A program made the translations under genes and the position numbers. From positions 1 to 5,638 of the forward strand of contig CANKVI010000062.1 in the NCBI GenBank assembly GCA_947487095.1: a DNA stretch of 5,638 bases. Direction: 5' to 3'. This document shows positions 1-5,638 of the stretch, piece by piece; within the stretch, counting starts at the first letter, position 1; each line of letters starts with the position of its first letter. Source of the DNA: Acidimicrobiaceae bacterium (GTDB lineage: Bacteria > Actinomycetota > Acidimicrobiia > Acidimicrobiales > Ilumatobacteraceae). Below the pieces are notes generated by a model. The model made no database searches, was not told where the DNA came from, and worked only from the letters and a program-made list of their open reading frames with translations.

Positions 1-315
1 GCACCACTTGCGTTTATGCGAGGTCGTACGTTGAACAACAGTTTCGTCATTTTGGATGAAGCCCAGAACACCACGCCAGAGCAGATGAAGATGTTCCTCA
101 CGCGTATCGGTTTTGGTTCAAAAGTTGTCGTTACAGGTGACACCACCCAGGTTGACGTGCCAGATGGACGCAGTGGTTTGCTTGGGGTTGAGCGCGTGCT
201 CACCGGCATCAAAGATTTAACATTTGTCCACCTTGATGCAACCGATGTCGTTCGACATCGCATCGTGGCAGACATTGTTGCTGCATACGAAAAGCAAACA
301 CCTAACCATGGCTGA
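1..315 (+). CDS. ybeZ: PhoH-like ATPase YbeZ, C-terminal part (5' end outside window)
   Basis: This is the last 104 residues of a PhoH-family P-loop NTPase. The reading frame is open from base 1, so the gene starts upstream and the ATG at 16 is internal. The Walker B segment ILDEAQN is at fragment residues 17-23, followed by the family-typical [12 protein letters not shown]. The VTGDTTQVD segment at residues 44-52 resembles a helicase sensor motif, and VVRH lies near the end. The Walker A loop would be upstream. The family is a cytoplasmic ATPase, predicted to be RNA-associated and usually encoded next to ybeY; the E. coli pair is ybeZ-ybeY. Its stop TGA (313-315) overlaps the proposed ybeY start by 8 bases, which suggests translational coupling. 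Family assignment is very secure. The exact cellular role is only loosely known, and the name could equally be phoH or phoL. Confidence 0.95.
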   Translation, partial: APLAFMRGRTLNNSFVILDEAQNTTPEQMKMFLTRIGFGSKVVVTGDTTQVDVPDGRSGLLGVERVLTGIKDLTFVHLDATDVVRHRIVADIVAAYEKQTPNHG

Positions 316-910
316 ATCGCGACCGGGTGTTTCAAAACCTCGTCGTGTTGGTGGCGACGGAGAACCAGAAGTGTTCATGGCAGATGAACAGCAAGATCTT
401 GATATTGATCTTGCTCGCTGGCAAAACCTTGCACTGAATGTTCTTCGCGCGGAGGGCGTAAAGGGTTTGACAGAAATGACGGTGATGTTTATTGATGCTT
501 CGACGATGACCGAATTGAATGCGCAGTACATGGGCAAGTCTTATGCAACCGATGTGTTGTCCTTTCCGCTTGACGCAGTGGAGGCAACCCGTTCACCTGG
601 TCCTGGGGCGATGTCGAAAACTCCTGAGCCTTCACCGCTCGACATTTCAGATTTGCCATTGTTGTTGGGTGATGTGGTGATTTGTCCAAGCGTGGCTGTC
701 GAGCAAGCTCCACGGCACGCCGGAACCGTTGATGATGAACTAGCGCTACTACTTGTGCATGGCATACTTCATGTTCTGGGAAACGATCACGACAACCCTG
801 AAGCAGAAGCCGCGATGCATGCGCGAGAGCGAAAGCACCTTGAAGCATTTCATTGGGGCCATGCTGCGCCAGAACAATTCAGACATATTCAGGAGATAGA
901 GCAGAAATGA
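308..910 (+). CDS. ybeY: Endoribonuclease YbeY, rRNA maturation factor
   Basis: YbeY is a zinc-dependent single-strand endoribonuclease of the UPF0054 family. It acts in 16S rRNA 3'-end maturation and ribosome quality control in the cytoplasm. The protein is 200 residues from ATG 308. The metal site [11 protein letters not shown] has the H-x3-H-x5-H pattern with His151, His155 and His161. Other family blocks are VFMADEQ (22-28), TDVLSFPLD (81-89) and LLGDVVICP (119-127). Between the last two lies a proline- and serine-rich loop about 20 residues longer than in E. coli YbeY. The Arg found in E. coli (TYRGK) is Met75 here (QYMGK). The start is uncertain: ATG 308 overlaps ybeZ by 8 bases, while GTG 371 has GGAGAA at good spacing and would give 179 residues. 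I prefer 308 because it keeps the family-like EVF strand before ADEQ. The stop overlaps the next start as ATGA. Confidence 0.95.
   Translation: MAESRPGVSKPRRVGGDGEPEVFMADEQQDLDIDLARWQNLALNVLRAEGVKGLTEMTVMFIDASTMTELNAQYMGKSYATDVLSFPLDAVEATRSPGPGAMSKTPEPSPLDISDLPLLLGDVVICPSVAVEQAPRHAGTVDDELALLLVHGILHVLGNDHDNPEAEAAMHARERKHLEAFHWGHAAPEQFRHIQEIEQK
359..364 (+). promoter_or_regulatory. Possible Shine-Dalgarno for an alternative ybeY start (GTG 371)
   Basis: GGAGAA ends 6 bases before GTG 371, and its GGAG core ends 8 bases before, which is normal SD spacing. No comparable motif precedes ATG 308. If used, YbeY would begin MFMADEQ and lose a 21-residue, basic, low-complexity N-terminus. The motif may also be chance within coding sequence. 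Confidence 0.25.
891..896 (+). promoter_or_regulatory. Ribosome binding site of the CorC/HlyC-family gene
   Basis: AGGAGA lies inside the 3' end of ybeY, 10 bases before ATG 907 and 13 before the adjacent ATG 910. It is the clearest Shine-Dalgarno sequence in the window. It favours 907 as the start and allows independent initiation in addition to coupling through the ATGA overlap. Confidence 0.6.
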
Positions 911-2187
911 TGTTTGCCCAGACGCCTACGCCAATTGACTATTGGATGCTTGCCGGCATCGGGCTCATTCTCGTGATCCTCATTTTCCTGTCACTTGCTG
1001 AAATGAGCTTGTCTCAAATGACAAAGCCACGTGCAGCAGCGCTCGCAGAAAAGGGTGCAAAGTCGGGCAAAGCATTGGTGCGTCTTGCGGCAGAGCCAAC
1101 CTTGTGGGTGAACCCGTTATTGCTGACGGTCAACATTTGCCAGACCGTGCAAGCAACCCTCATGGGAATTGTGTCAGGTCGTTTATTCGGCGCTGCAGGC
1201 GTTGCTATCGGTGTTGTGATCAACGTGCTGTTGTTCTTTGTGCTTGCTGAAGCAGTGCCAAAGACTTACGCAGTGCTGAATCCTGTTCGTGGTGCCACGT
1301 CTACAGCTCGCCCCATTTCGTTGCTTGTGCGCTTTTGGCCATTGCGTGCGGCTTCAGCGGTATTGATCAAACTCACCAACGTCATCGTGAAAGGTGAAGG
1401 TCTAAAGCAAGGCCCATTCATTGGCGAGCAAGAATTCTTAGGGATAGTTGAAGCTGCTGCTCAGGAGAGTGTGATTGAACACGAAGAGCGGGAATTGATT
1501 GAGTCAATTATTGAATTTGGTGACACCGTGGTGCGGGAGATTATGGTTCCACGACCTGATGCGGTATTTATCGACAGCGATCTCACCATTACTCAGGCGC
1601 TTGATAAAGCCGTAGAGGACGGTTTCAGTCGACTTCCAGTTCTTCGCAAAGACGATGACGATGTCGACGATGTTGTTGGCATTGTCTACGTGAAAGACCT
1701 TGTCATCGCAGAGCGTCAAGGGAATGGCGCTTCGCTGATTACCGATCTCATTCGTCAAGTTGAGGTTGTGCCCGAAAACAAATTGGTTGCCGACTTGATG
1801 CGCAGCATGCAGGCGAAAAAGTTCCACATGGTCATGGTTGCCGACGAATACGGAATCATCGTTGGGTTGGCAACTCTTGAAGACTGCCTAGAAGAACTTG
1901 TGGGAGAAATTGTCGATGAGCACGACGACGAAGATCTCTCATTGCAAACGCTTCCAAACGGTGATTATCTCGTTATTGGCTCTATGCCTATTTCTCGTCT
2001 CAACGATGAACTCGAATTGAAGGTTCCAGAATCTGAATACGACACCATTGGCGGTTTCATTTTCGGAATGTTGGGTCATGTTCCCGTACAAGGCGAATCG
2101 GTTGATTTTGACGGATGGCGAATCAGTACCGAGACATTGGATGGACGACGCATTCAGCAGGTTCGCATCAGCGCACTAACGCCGTAA
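907..2187 (+). CDS. CNNM/CorC (HlyC) family membrane protein with CBS pair
   Basis: This 426-residue integral membrane protein has the CNNM/DUF21 - CBS pair - CorC_HlyC layout. An N-terminal membrane domain (about 10-165) contains hydrophobic segments near 12-31, 69-90 and 96-117. It also has the family-like LAEMSL (30-35) and AEAVPKTYA (114-122). A linker rich in Glu (173-205) leads to CBS 1 (about 208-268) with VREIMVPRPD and SRLPV. CBS 2 follows (about 285-338) with FHMVMVADEYGIIVGLATLED. The C-terminal CorC_HlyC domain (about 348-424) has TIGGFIFGMLGHVP. Relatives bind Mg-ATP at the CBS pair and are linked to Mg2+ export or homeostasis; the label hemolysin is historical. A short acidic run DDDDVDD (249-255) sits in CBS 1. 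It follows ybeY by a 4-base ATGA overlap, as ybeX/corC follows ybeY in E. coli, although YbeX lacks the membrane domain. The transported ion is inferred from family only. Confidence 0.93.
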   Translation: MMFAQTPTPIDYWMLAGIGLILVILIFLSLAEMSLSQMTKPRAAALAEKGAKSGKALVRLAAEPTLWVNPLLLTVNICQTVQATLMGIVSGRLFGAAGVAIGVVINVLLFFVLAEAVPKTYAVLNPVRGATSTARPISLLVRFWPLRAASAVLIKLTNVIVKGEGLKQGPFIGEQEFLGIVEAAAQESVIEHEERELIESIIEFGDTVVREIMVPRPDAVFIDSDLTITQALDKAVEDGFSRLPVLRKDDDDVDDVVGIVYVKDLVIAERQGNGASLITDLIRQVEVVPENKLVADLMRSMQAKKFHMVMVADEYGIIVGLATLEDCLEELVGEIVDEHDDEDLSLQTLPNGDYLVIGSMPISRLNDELELKVPESEYDTIGGFIFGMLGHVPVQGESVDFDGWRISTETLDGRRIQQVRISALTP

Positions 2188-2204
2188 CGGCTATCGTCGG
2201 GCGA

Positions 2205-2954
2205 ATGGACATTTCGCTCTCAGGAAAAGTTGCCCTCATCACTGGTGGATCGCGTGGAATTGGTTTAGCCATAGCCAAGTCGTATGCAGATGCGGGTGCG
2301 CAAGTGATGATTACATCACGAAAAGAGGATGCGCTTCGCGAAGCTGCAGCCTTTATAGGCGGAGGAGCCTCGTACATTGCAGGCAACGCGGGCGATACCG
2401 ACTTCGCTCAGAAATGCGTGAACGCAACACTTGAGCAGTTCGGAAAGATCGACATTTTCGTCAACAACGCAGCGACGAATCCGTATTCTGGTCCAACTCT
2501 TGAAGTGAGCGAGTCGCAGTTCGATAAGACCTTTCAGGTCAACTTACGTGGCCCTTTGTTTTGGTGTTCACAAGTGTGGTCGCAACACATGAAAAACAAT
2601 CCGGGAGTCATCATCAACATCGCTTCTGTTGGAGGGCTTCGTGCAGAGGGAAGCCTTGGCGTATACAACCTGACGAAGGCAGCACTGATCCACCTCACCA
2701 GGCAACTGGCAGGCGAGCTTGGGCTCACACGAGTGGTAGGTATTGCGCCAGGTCTGGTGAAAACAGACTTTGCTCAAATGCTCGTGGACAATTACGGCGA
2801 TTCGCTTGCAAAGCGTCTTCCACGTAAACGTCTTGGCGAACCGCAAGATATTGCAAACCTTGCAACCTTCCTCGCTTCGGATGCAGCAAGTTGGATTACT
2901 GGTGAGACTTACGTAATTGATGGTGGTGCAGGAGTGGCTTCCGGCGCAATGTGA
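2205..2954 (+). CDS. SDR family NAD(P)-dependent oxidoreductase
   Basis: This is a 249-residue classical short-chain dehydrogenase/reductase of standard length with one Rossmann domain. The cofactor loop is TGGSRGIG (13-20), followed by NNAA (87-90). The catalytic tetrad is Asn113, Ser141, Tyr154 and Lys158 (YNLTK). Arg17 in the glycine loop and Arg39 after the second strand suggest NADP(H) preference. NNAATNP, IAPGLVKTDFAQML and RLGEPQDIA together with the ITGETYVIDGG ending resemble DHRS4-like carbonyl/retinal reductases. That is a family-level hint; the substrate is unknown. The usual RVNAIAPG block reads RVVGIAPG and the preceding loop is shorter. The start is ATG 2205, where the conserved LSGKVALITGG begins at residue 5. 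Longer in-frame starts would overlap the upstream gene and add no family sequence. No good Shine-Dalgarno is present. The 17-base gap from the upstream gene suggests co-transcription, but no functional link to it is evident. Confidence 0.93.
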   Translation: MDISLSGKVALITGGSRGIGLAIAKSYADAGAQVMITSRKEDALREAAAFIGGGASYIAGNAGDTDFAQKCVNATLEQFGKIDIFVNNAATNPYSGPTLEVSESQFDKTFQVNLRGPLFWCSQVWSQHMKNNPGVIINIASVGGLRAEGSLGVYNLTKAALIHLTRQLAGELGLTRVVGIAPGLVKTDFAQMLVDNYGDSLAKRLPRKRLGEPQDIANLATFLASDAASWITGETYVIDGGAGVASGAM

Positions 2955-2959
2955 TTGCG
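2945..2959. terminator. Small hairpin at the convergent SDR/menE junction, possible weak terminator
   Basis: CGCAAT-GTG-ATTGCG forms a perfect 6-base-pair stem with a 3-base loop. It covers the SDR stop codon and five of the six bases separating the SDR and menE stop codons. It could form in transcripts of either strand. No T-tract follows on either strand, so it is not a canonical intrinsic terminator, and a 6-bp stem can occur by chance. Confidence 0.25.
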
Positions 2960-2960
2960 A

Positions 2961-4082
2961 TTAGCGCTTCAGATTCTTGAGTGCCTGATGATCAACTTTG
3001 CCTAGTGACGTCATCGGAATCTCTTTCACCACTCGCAGTTCAGTCGGCGCACAAAATGAAGGTAGGTGAGCCTTTACATGCTCGCGAATGTTGTCAAGTG
3101 TTGGCGCTACATCGCGCGATGTAATGATCCAAGCCACAACTCGTTGGCCCCACTGCTCATCATCAATTCCACCAACAACAACTTGTTCAACTCCAGGGAA
3201 AGTAGCCACAACTTTCTCGACTGCATGTGGCCAAACATTTTCGCCACCCGTAATGATCATGTCGTCGTTGCGACCGAAAACTCGTATCTGATTATTGGAA
3301 AAGGCACCGCTATCTCCAGTTTCGTACCAATCTTCAATCGGCCGTTCGGCGTCATGGCCGCGGTATGTGCGAAACAGGGAGGGTGATTTCAGTTCAATGG
3401 TTTCATGGATGATGCGAACTTCAACGCCGTCAAGAGGTACTCCGTTGTATGCAATTCCACCAAAGGTTTCTGTCATGCCGTAGGTGGTCACAACGTTTTC
3501 TGGAAGGTTCGGTGGGGCGGCTGCACCGCCAAGCAGAATCGTGTTGAAAACGGACGGGTCTATTCGTTGCAGCGTTGTTGGCACCAATGAAACGTGTGTT
3601 GCCCCAGCGCGGGCAGCATTCATTACCTCGGCTTCATCGAACTTGGCAAGAATGCTGATCGGATTGCCCAAGAGAATTGATCGAGCCAAGATGCTGAAAC
3701 CGGCAACGTGGGAAACGGGAAGGCACAACAGCCAATGTGTCGTTAAATCGGTTTGCAAACGTAATTGAGACATGTTGAGTAATGCACGAATGGATTCGTG
3801 GGTATGAACTACGCCTTTTGGTGCTCCAGTAGATCCGCTGGTGGCGATTACCAGCGCGTCACTGTGTGCAGTGGGTTCGGAGTTCGGAAGCTCGACTGAA
3901 TTTCCTGTTTCATCAATCACCACAGAAGGTTTGAACTGTTTGATGAGGGAATCTCTTGCAGATTGTGGGAGTCGCTGATCTACGGGAAACACCGCATCGC
4001 CTGAGTCCCAAGCCTTTCGCACATGATTGGCGAATTCGACGCTTGCTGGCATGTCTAGTGCAACGAGGCGATTCACGGTCAT
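2961..4082 (-). CDS. menE: o-Succinylbenzoate-CoA ligase MenE
   Basis: MenE is an ANL-superfamily adenylating enzyme. It converts o-succinylbenzoate, ATP and CoA to OSB-CoA in menaquinone synthesis. From ATG 4082 it has 373 residues, the short form typical of actinobacterial MenE. Visible motifs are the P-loop SGSTGAPKG (82-90), LPVSHVAG (121-128), YGMTE (201-205) and YETGD (253-257). The hinge region RNDDMIITGGEN (271-282) follows. The C-terminal catalytic lysine is Lys362 in SLGK. All key residues are present. An in-frame GTG at 4109 would add nine residues and leave only 7 bases to menA. I prefer ATG 4082 because MTVNRLVALDMP matches how such MenE proteins begin. Neither start has a clear Shine-Dalgarno. 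The gene is divergent from menA and convergent with the SDR gene. Its menA and menH neighbours support MenE over a general acyl-CoA ligase. Confidence 0.92.
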   Translation of the reverse strand: MTVNRLVALDMPASVEFANHVRKAWDSGDAVFPVDQRLPQSARDSLIKQFKPSVVIDETGNSVELPNSEPTAHSDALVIATSGSTGAPKGVVHTHESIRALLNMSQLRLQTDLTTHWLLCLPVSHVAGFSILARSILLGNPISILAKFDEAEVMNAARAGATHVSLVPTTLQRIDPSVFNTILLGGAAAPPNLPENVVTTYGMTETFGGIAYNGVPLDGVEVRIIHETIELKSPSLFRTYRGHDAERPIEDWYETGDSGAFSNNQIRVFGRNDDMIITGGENVWPHAVEKVVATFPGVEQVVVGGIDDEQWGQRVVAWIITSRDVAPTLDNIREHVKAHLPSFCAPTELRVVKEIPMTSLGKVDHQALKNLKR

Positions 4083-4101
4083 CAGCGTAGGCGCTTGAAA
4101 G

Positions 4102-4110
4102 TGCGACACT
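4102..4110 (+). promoter_or_regulatory. Candidate extended -10 element for a leaderless menA transcript
   Basis: TGC-GACACT has the TGn extension plus a hexamer matching TATAAT at A2, A4 and T6. It ends 6 bases before the A of menA ATG 4117, the spacing expected if transcription begins at the start codon. No matching -35 is seen 17 bases upstream. The absence of a spaced Shine-Dalgarno makes leaderless initiation attractive, but the match is weak. Confidence 0.2.
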
Positions 4111-4116
4111 TGAGAG

Positions 4117-5004
4117 ATGGATAAACAGCCAAGTGGTCTTCAACTTTGGATTCTGGGAGCTCGTCCGCGAACACTGCCTGCAGCCTTCGTGCCTGTATTC
4201 GTCGCCTTCGGTCGAGCGCTTTCTCAGGATGTGGAGCAAACAAAGTTGTGGTGGTGCGGAGTCTTCGCACTTATTGTCAGCGTGTCATTGCAGGTTGGAG
4301 TCAATTATGCAAATGATTACTCGGACGGCATCAAAGGAACCGATGCCAAAAGAGTTGGACCGCTCAGGCTTGTTGGCTCCGGTTTAGTTCCAGCTAAAAG
4401 TGTCAAGACAGCAGCATTCATCGCGTTTGGTGTTGCTGCATTGTTTGGGTTGTTCATTGCACTTGCGACATCGCTGCTCCTCATTCCTCTAGGTGTGTTG
4501 TGCATCGCCGCCGGTTGGTTGTACACGGGGGGACCAAAGCCATATGGATATTTAGGGTTCGGTGAGCTGTTCGTTTTTGTGTTCTTTGGATTAGTGGCCA
4601 CTTCTGGCTCGGTGTATGCCATTACACAGACCATTGATTATGAAACGGTGATCGCTTCGTGCATTGTTGGTTTGCTTGCATGTGCGCTTCTGGTGGTGAA
4701 CAATTTGCGTGATATCCCTGGCGATACAACTGCAAACAAATTGACCCTTGCAGTGCGCATGGGCGATGCCATGACAAGGAAGCTGTATTACGCCATGTTT
4801 TTGTATGTGGTGTTACTGATTCTGCTTCTCGGTGTGCGAGATCGTTCGGTGCTTATTGCGCTAATTGGATTAGTCACAGCCGTTCCTGCGCTGAAGGCGG
4901 TAAGGGCGGGATCGCTCGGTAGAGAATTGATTCCAGTTCTTGGGGCAACCGGCAAAGCCCAATTAGCTATTGGTCTGCTGCTCGCAGTTGGTTTAGCTCT
5001 GTAG
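4117..5004 (+). CDS. menA: 1,4-dihydroxy-2-naphthoate polyprenyltransferase MenA
   Basis: MenA is an integral membrane UbiA-family prenyltransferase. It attaches the polyprenyl chain to DHNA, giving demethylmenaquinone. It has 295 residues, normal for the family. The first Mg2+/diphosphate-binding motif is NDYSDGIKGTD (66-76), and the second is NNLRDIPGDTTANKLTLAVRMG around 195-216 with Asp199 and Asp203. The N-terminal GARPRTLPAA (14-23) is characteristic of MenA rather than UbiA or protoheme farnesyltransferases. Several hydrophobic helices are visible, near 46-65, 98-134, 149-170, 179-195, 226-240, 245-260 and 283-295. ATG 4117 is the only start that keeps the conserved N-terminus. GAGAG directly abuts it, too close for a normal Shine-Dalgarno. 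Its last 12 bases overlap the 3' end of menH on the opposite strand. It is flanked by menE and menH, which confirms the pathway. Confidence 0.94.
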   Translation: MDKQPSGLQLWILGARPRTLPAAFVPVFVAFGRALSQDVEQTKLWWCGVFALIVSVSLQVGVNYANDYSDGIKGTDAKRVGPLRLVGSGLVPAKSVKTAAFIAFGVAALFGLFIALATSLLLIPLGVLCIAAGWLYTGGPKPYGYLGFGELFVFVFFGLVATSGSVYAITQTIDYETVIASCIVGLLACALLVVNNLRDIPGDTTANKLTLAVRMGDAMTRKLYYAMFLYVVLLILLLGVRDRSVLIALIGLVTAVPALKAVRAGSLGRELIPVLGATGKAQLAIGLLLAVGLAL

Positions 5005-5638
5005 CCACCAGTTAACGGCTTGAGCAAACGCCTCTGGCTGATCGAGATGGGCGTTGTGACCAGCCTTGTCAAGAATTCTCAGCGTTGAATGTGGAATGAG
5101 TTGGTTCATGCGTTTAGCAATCTCTGTGAACTTTTCATCGCGTGCACCACAAATGAGTAACACGGGAATATTGATTTCCCGAAGGTGCACCCATAGTGAT
5201 TCTTGTTGGCCAGTTCCGCACGTGCGCAGGCTTGTTGCTAGCGATGCAGGTGTATTTCTGGAACGGTCTTGAATTTCCTCATTGCTGAACTTTGATTTTG
5301 CAAACAGTGGCTGTCGGATCCACTCCTGAAGAAATGCGGGAGTGCCAATTGATTCAATTCGCGAGGCAAGTTCTTCGTCTGCCTGGACTCTTGCTGCTCG
5401 TTCGGAGTCGTCCTCGATTCCAGGTGTGCCACTCACCAGCACCAGGCCAGTCATTGCGTACGGATGCTGAATTGCAGCGTGTAGAGCCATGCGGGCTCCC
5501 ATGCTGTAGCCAATAAGCACTTTGCCAAATGCGATGTCTGCAAGCTCGTCGCCAGTTTCCTGGAGGGAAAGCGAGATGCCTTGTGATTCACCATGATCGG
5601 GTGCATCGACAAATGTGTTAGTTGAATCACCGATTGCT
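4993..5638 (-). CDS. menH: MenH, SHCHC synthase (alpha/beta hydrolase), 5' end outside window
   Basis: MenH is an alpha/beta-hydrolase-fold enzyme. It eliminates pyruvate from SEPHCHC to give SHCHC in menaquinone synthesis. The 214 visible residues run from an open frame at the window edge to TAA at 4993-4995. ATG 5520, which falls just before the nucleophile elbow, is internal. Upstream of it the frame reads VDAPDHGES (10-18), the family's DxPxHGxS element. The elbow is GYSMGAR (43-49) with Ser45. The Tyr before the Ser and the Arg at 49 correspond to substrate-binding residues known in E. coli MenH. The triad is completed by Asp167 in CGARDEKF and His194 in GHNAHLDQPEAF. Only about 40-60 N-terminal residues appear to be missing, judging by the usual family length. 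A generic hydrolase is possible, but the Arg and the adjacent menA and menE favour MenH. It overlaps menA by 12 bases tail to tail. Confidence 0.88.
   Translation of the reverse strand, partial: AIGDSTNTFVDAPDHGESQGISLSLQETGDELADIAFGKVLIGYSMGARMALHAAIQHPYAMTGLVLVSGTPGIEDDSERAARVQADEELASRIESIGTPAFLQEWIRQPLFAKSKFSNEEIQDRSRNTPASLATSLRTCGTGQQESLWVHLREINIPVLLICGARDEKFTEIAKRMNQLIPHSTLRILDKAGHNAHLDQPEAFAQAVNWWLQS

Noticed and set aside
224..307. Extra N-terminal coding for ybeY from ATG 224
   Set aside because: It would overlap ybeZ by 92 bases, and the added residues do not resemble YbeY.
489..848. Minus-strand 119-residue open frame opposite ybeY
   Set aside because: It is a shadow of ybeY with no recognisable domain or ribosome binding site.
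2115..2204. Longer SDR from an ATG inside the CorC-family gene
   Set aside because: The 30 added residues are a frame-shadow of the CorC C-terminus. The SDR fold begins at ATG 2205.
2333..2344. 12-base palindrome GCTTCGCGAAGC in the SDR gene
   Set aside because: It lies mid-gene in Ala/Leu/Arg/Glu/Ala codons, is not repeated elsewhere and has no flanking operator context. Chance is the best explanation.
4095..4100. TTGAAA as a -35 box for menA
   Set aside because: A -10 at 16-18 bases downstream would fall inside the menA start, and no TATAAT-like hexamer is there.
4993..5520. Complete 175-residue hydrolase starting at ATG 5520
   Set aside because: The frame stays open to the window edge and encodes the family DxPxHGxS element upstream. 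The ATG at 5520 sits just before the nucleophile elbow, so it is internal to menH.
1..5638. A defence, mobile-element or otherwise undescribed system
   Set aside because: Every gene falls in a well-known housekeeping family. There are no repeats arrays, integrases, transposases or compositional breaks visible.

Overview
This is an almost fully coding stretch of bacterial chromosome that looks like ordinary housekeeping DNA. It holds seven protein genes, two of them cut by the window edges. The longest non-coding gap is about 34 bases, so there is no long gene-free region to describe. I found no rRNA, tRNA, CRISPR array, insertion sequence or phage gene. The proteins look actinobacterial, most like the class Acidimicrobiia. 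My reasons are the short MenE, the UbiA-type MenA, the YbeY with an extra proline-rich loop, and a base composition by eye near half G+C rather than strongly GC-rich. The lineage is an inference from remembered family resemblance, not from a search.

Left half, plus strand (1-2954): the 3' end of a PhoH-like ATPase gene (ybeZ), then ybeY (rRNA maturation endoribonuclease), then a CNNM/CorC-type membrane protein with paired CBS domains, then a short-chain dehydrogenase/reductase. Junctions are tight: an 8-base overlap, a 4-base ATGA overlap and a 17-base gap. They are probably one transcript. The first three correspond to the conserved ybeZ-ybeY-ybeX(corC) neighbourhood known from E. coli. The SDR is an add-on whose substrate cannot be read from the sequence; its motifs resemble the DHRS4-like NADP(H) carbonyl reductases.

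Right half (2961-5638): three menaquinone (vitamin K2) genes on alternating strands. They are menE (minus; o-succinylbenzoate-CoA ligase), menA (plus; DHNA prenyltransferase) and menH (minus; SHCHC synthase, 5' end beyond the window). MenH makes SHCHC, MenE activates o-succinylbenzoate, and MenA prenylates the later product DHNA at the membrane. MenC, MenB, MenD and MenF are not in view.

The most unusual aspect is geometry rather than a new gene family. menE and menA diverge with 7 or 34 bases between starts and no recognisable Shine-Dalgarno sequence. menA and menH converge with a 12-base overlap of their 3' ends. menH and menE lie on the same strand with menA antisense between them, as in a possible non-contiguous operon. 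I see no convincing undescribed system in this window.
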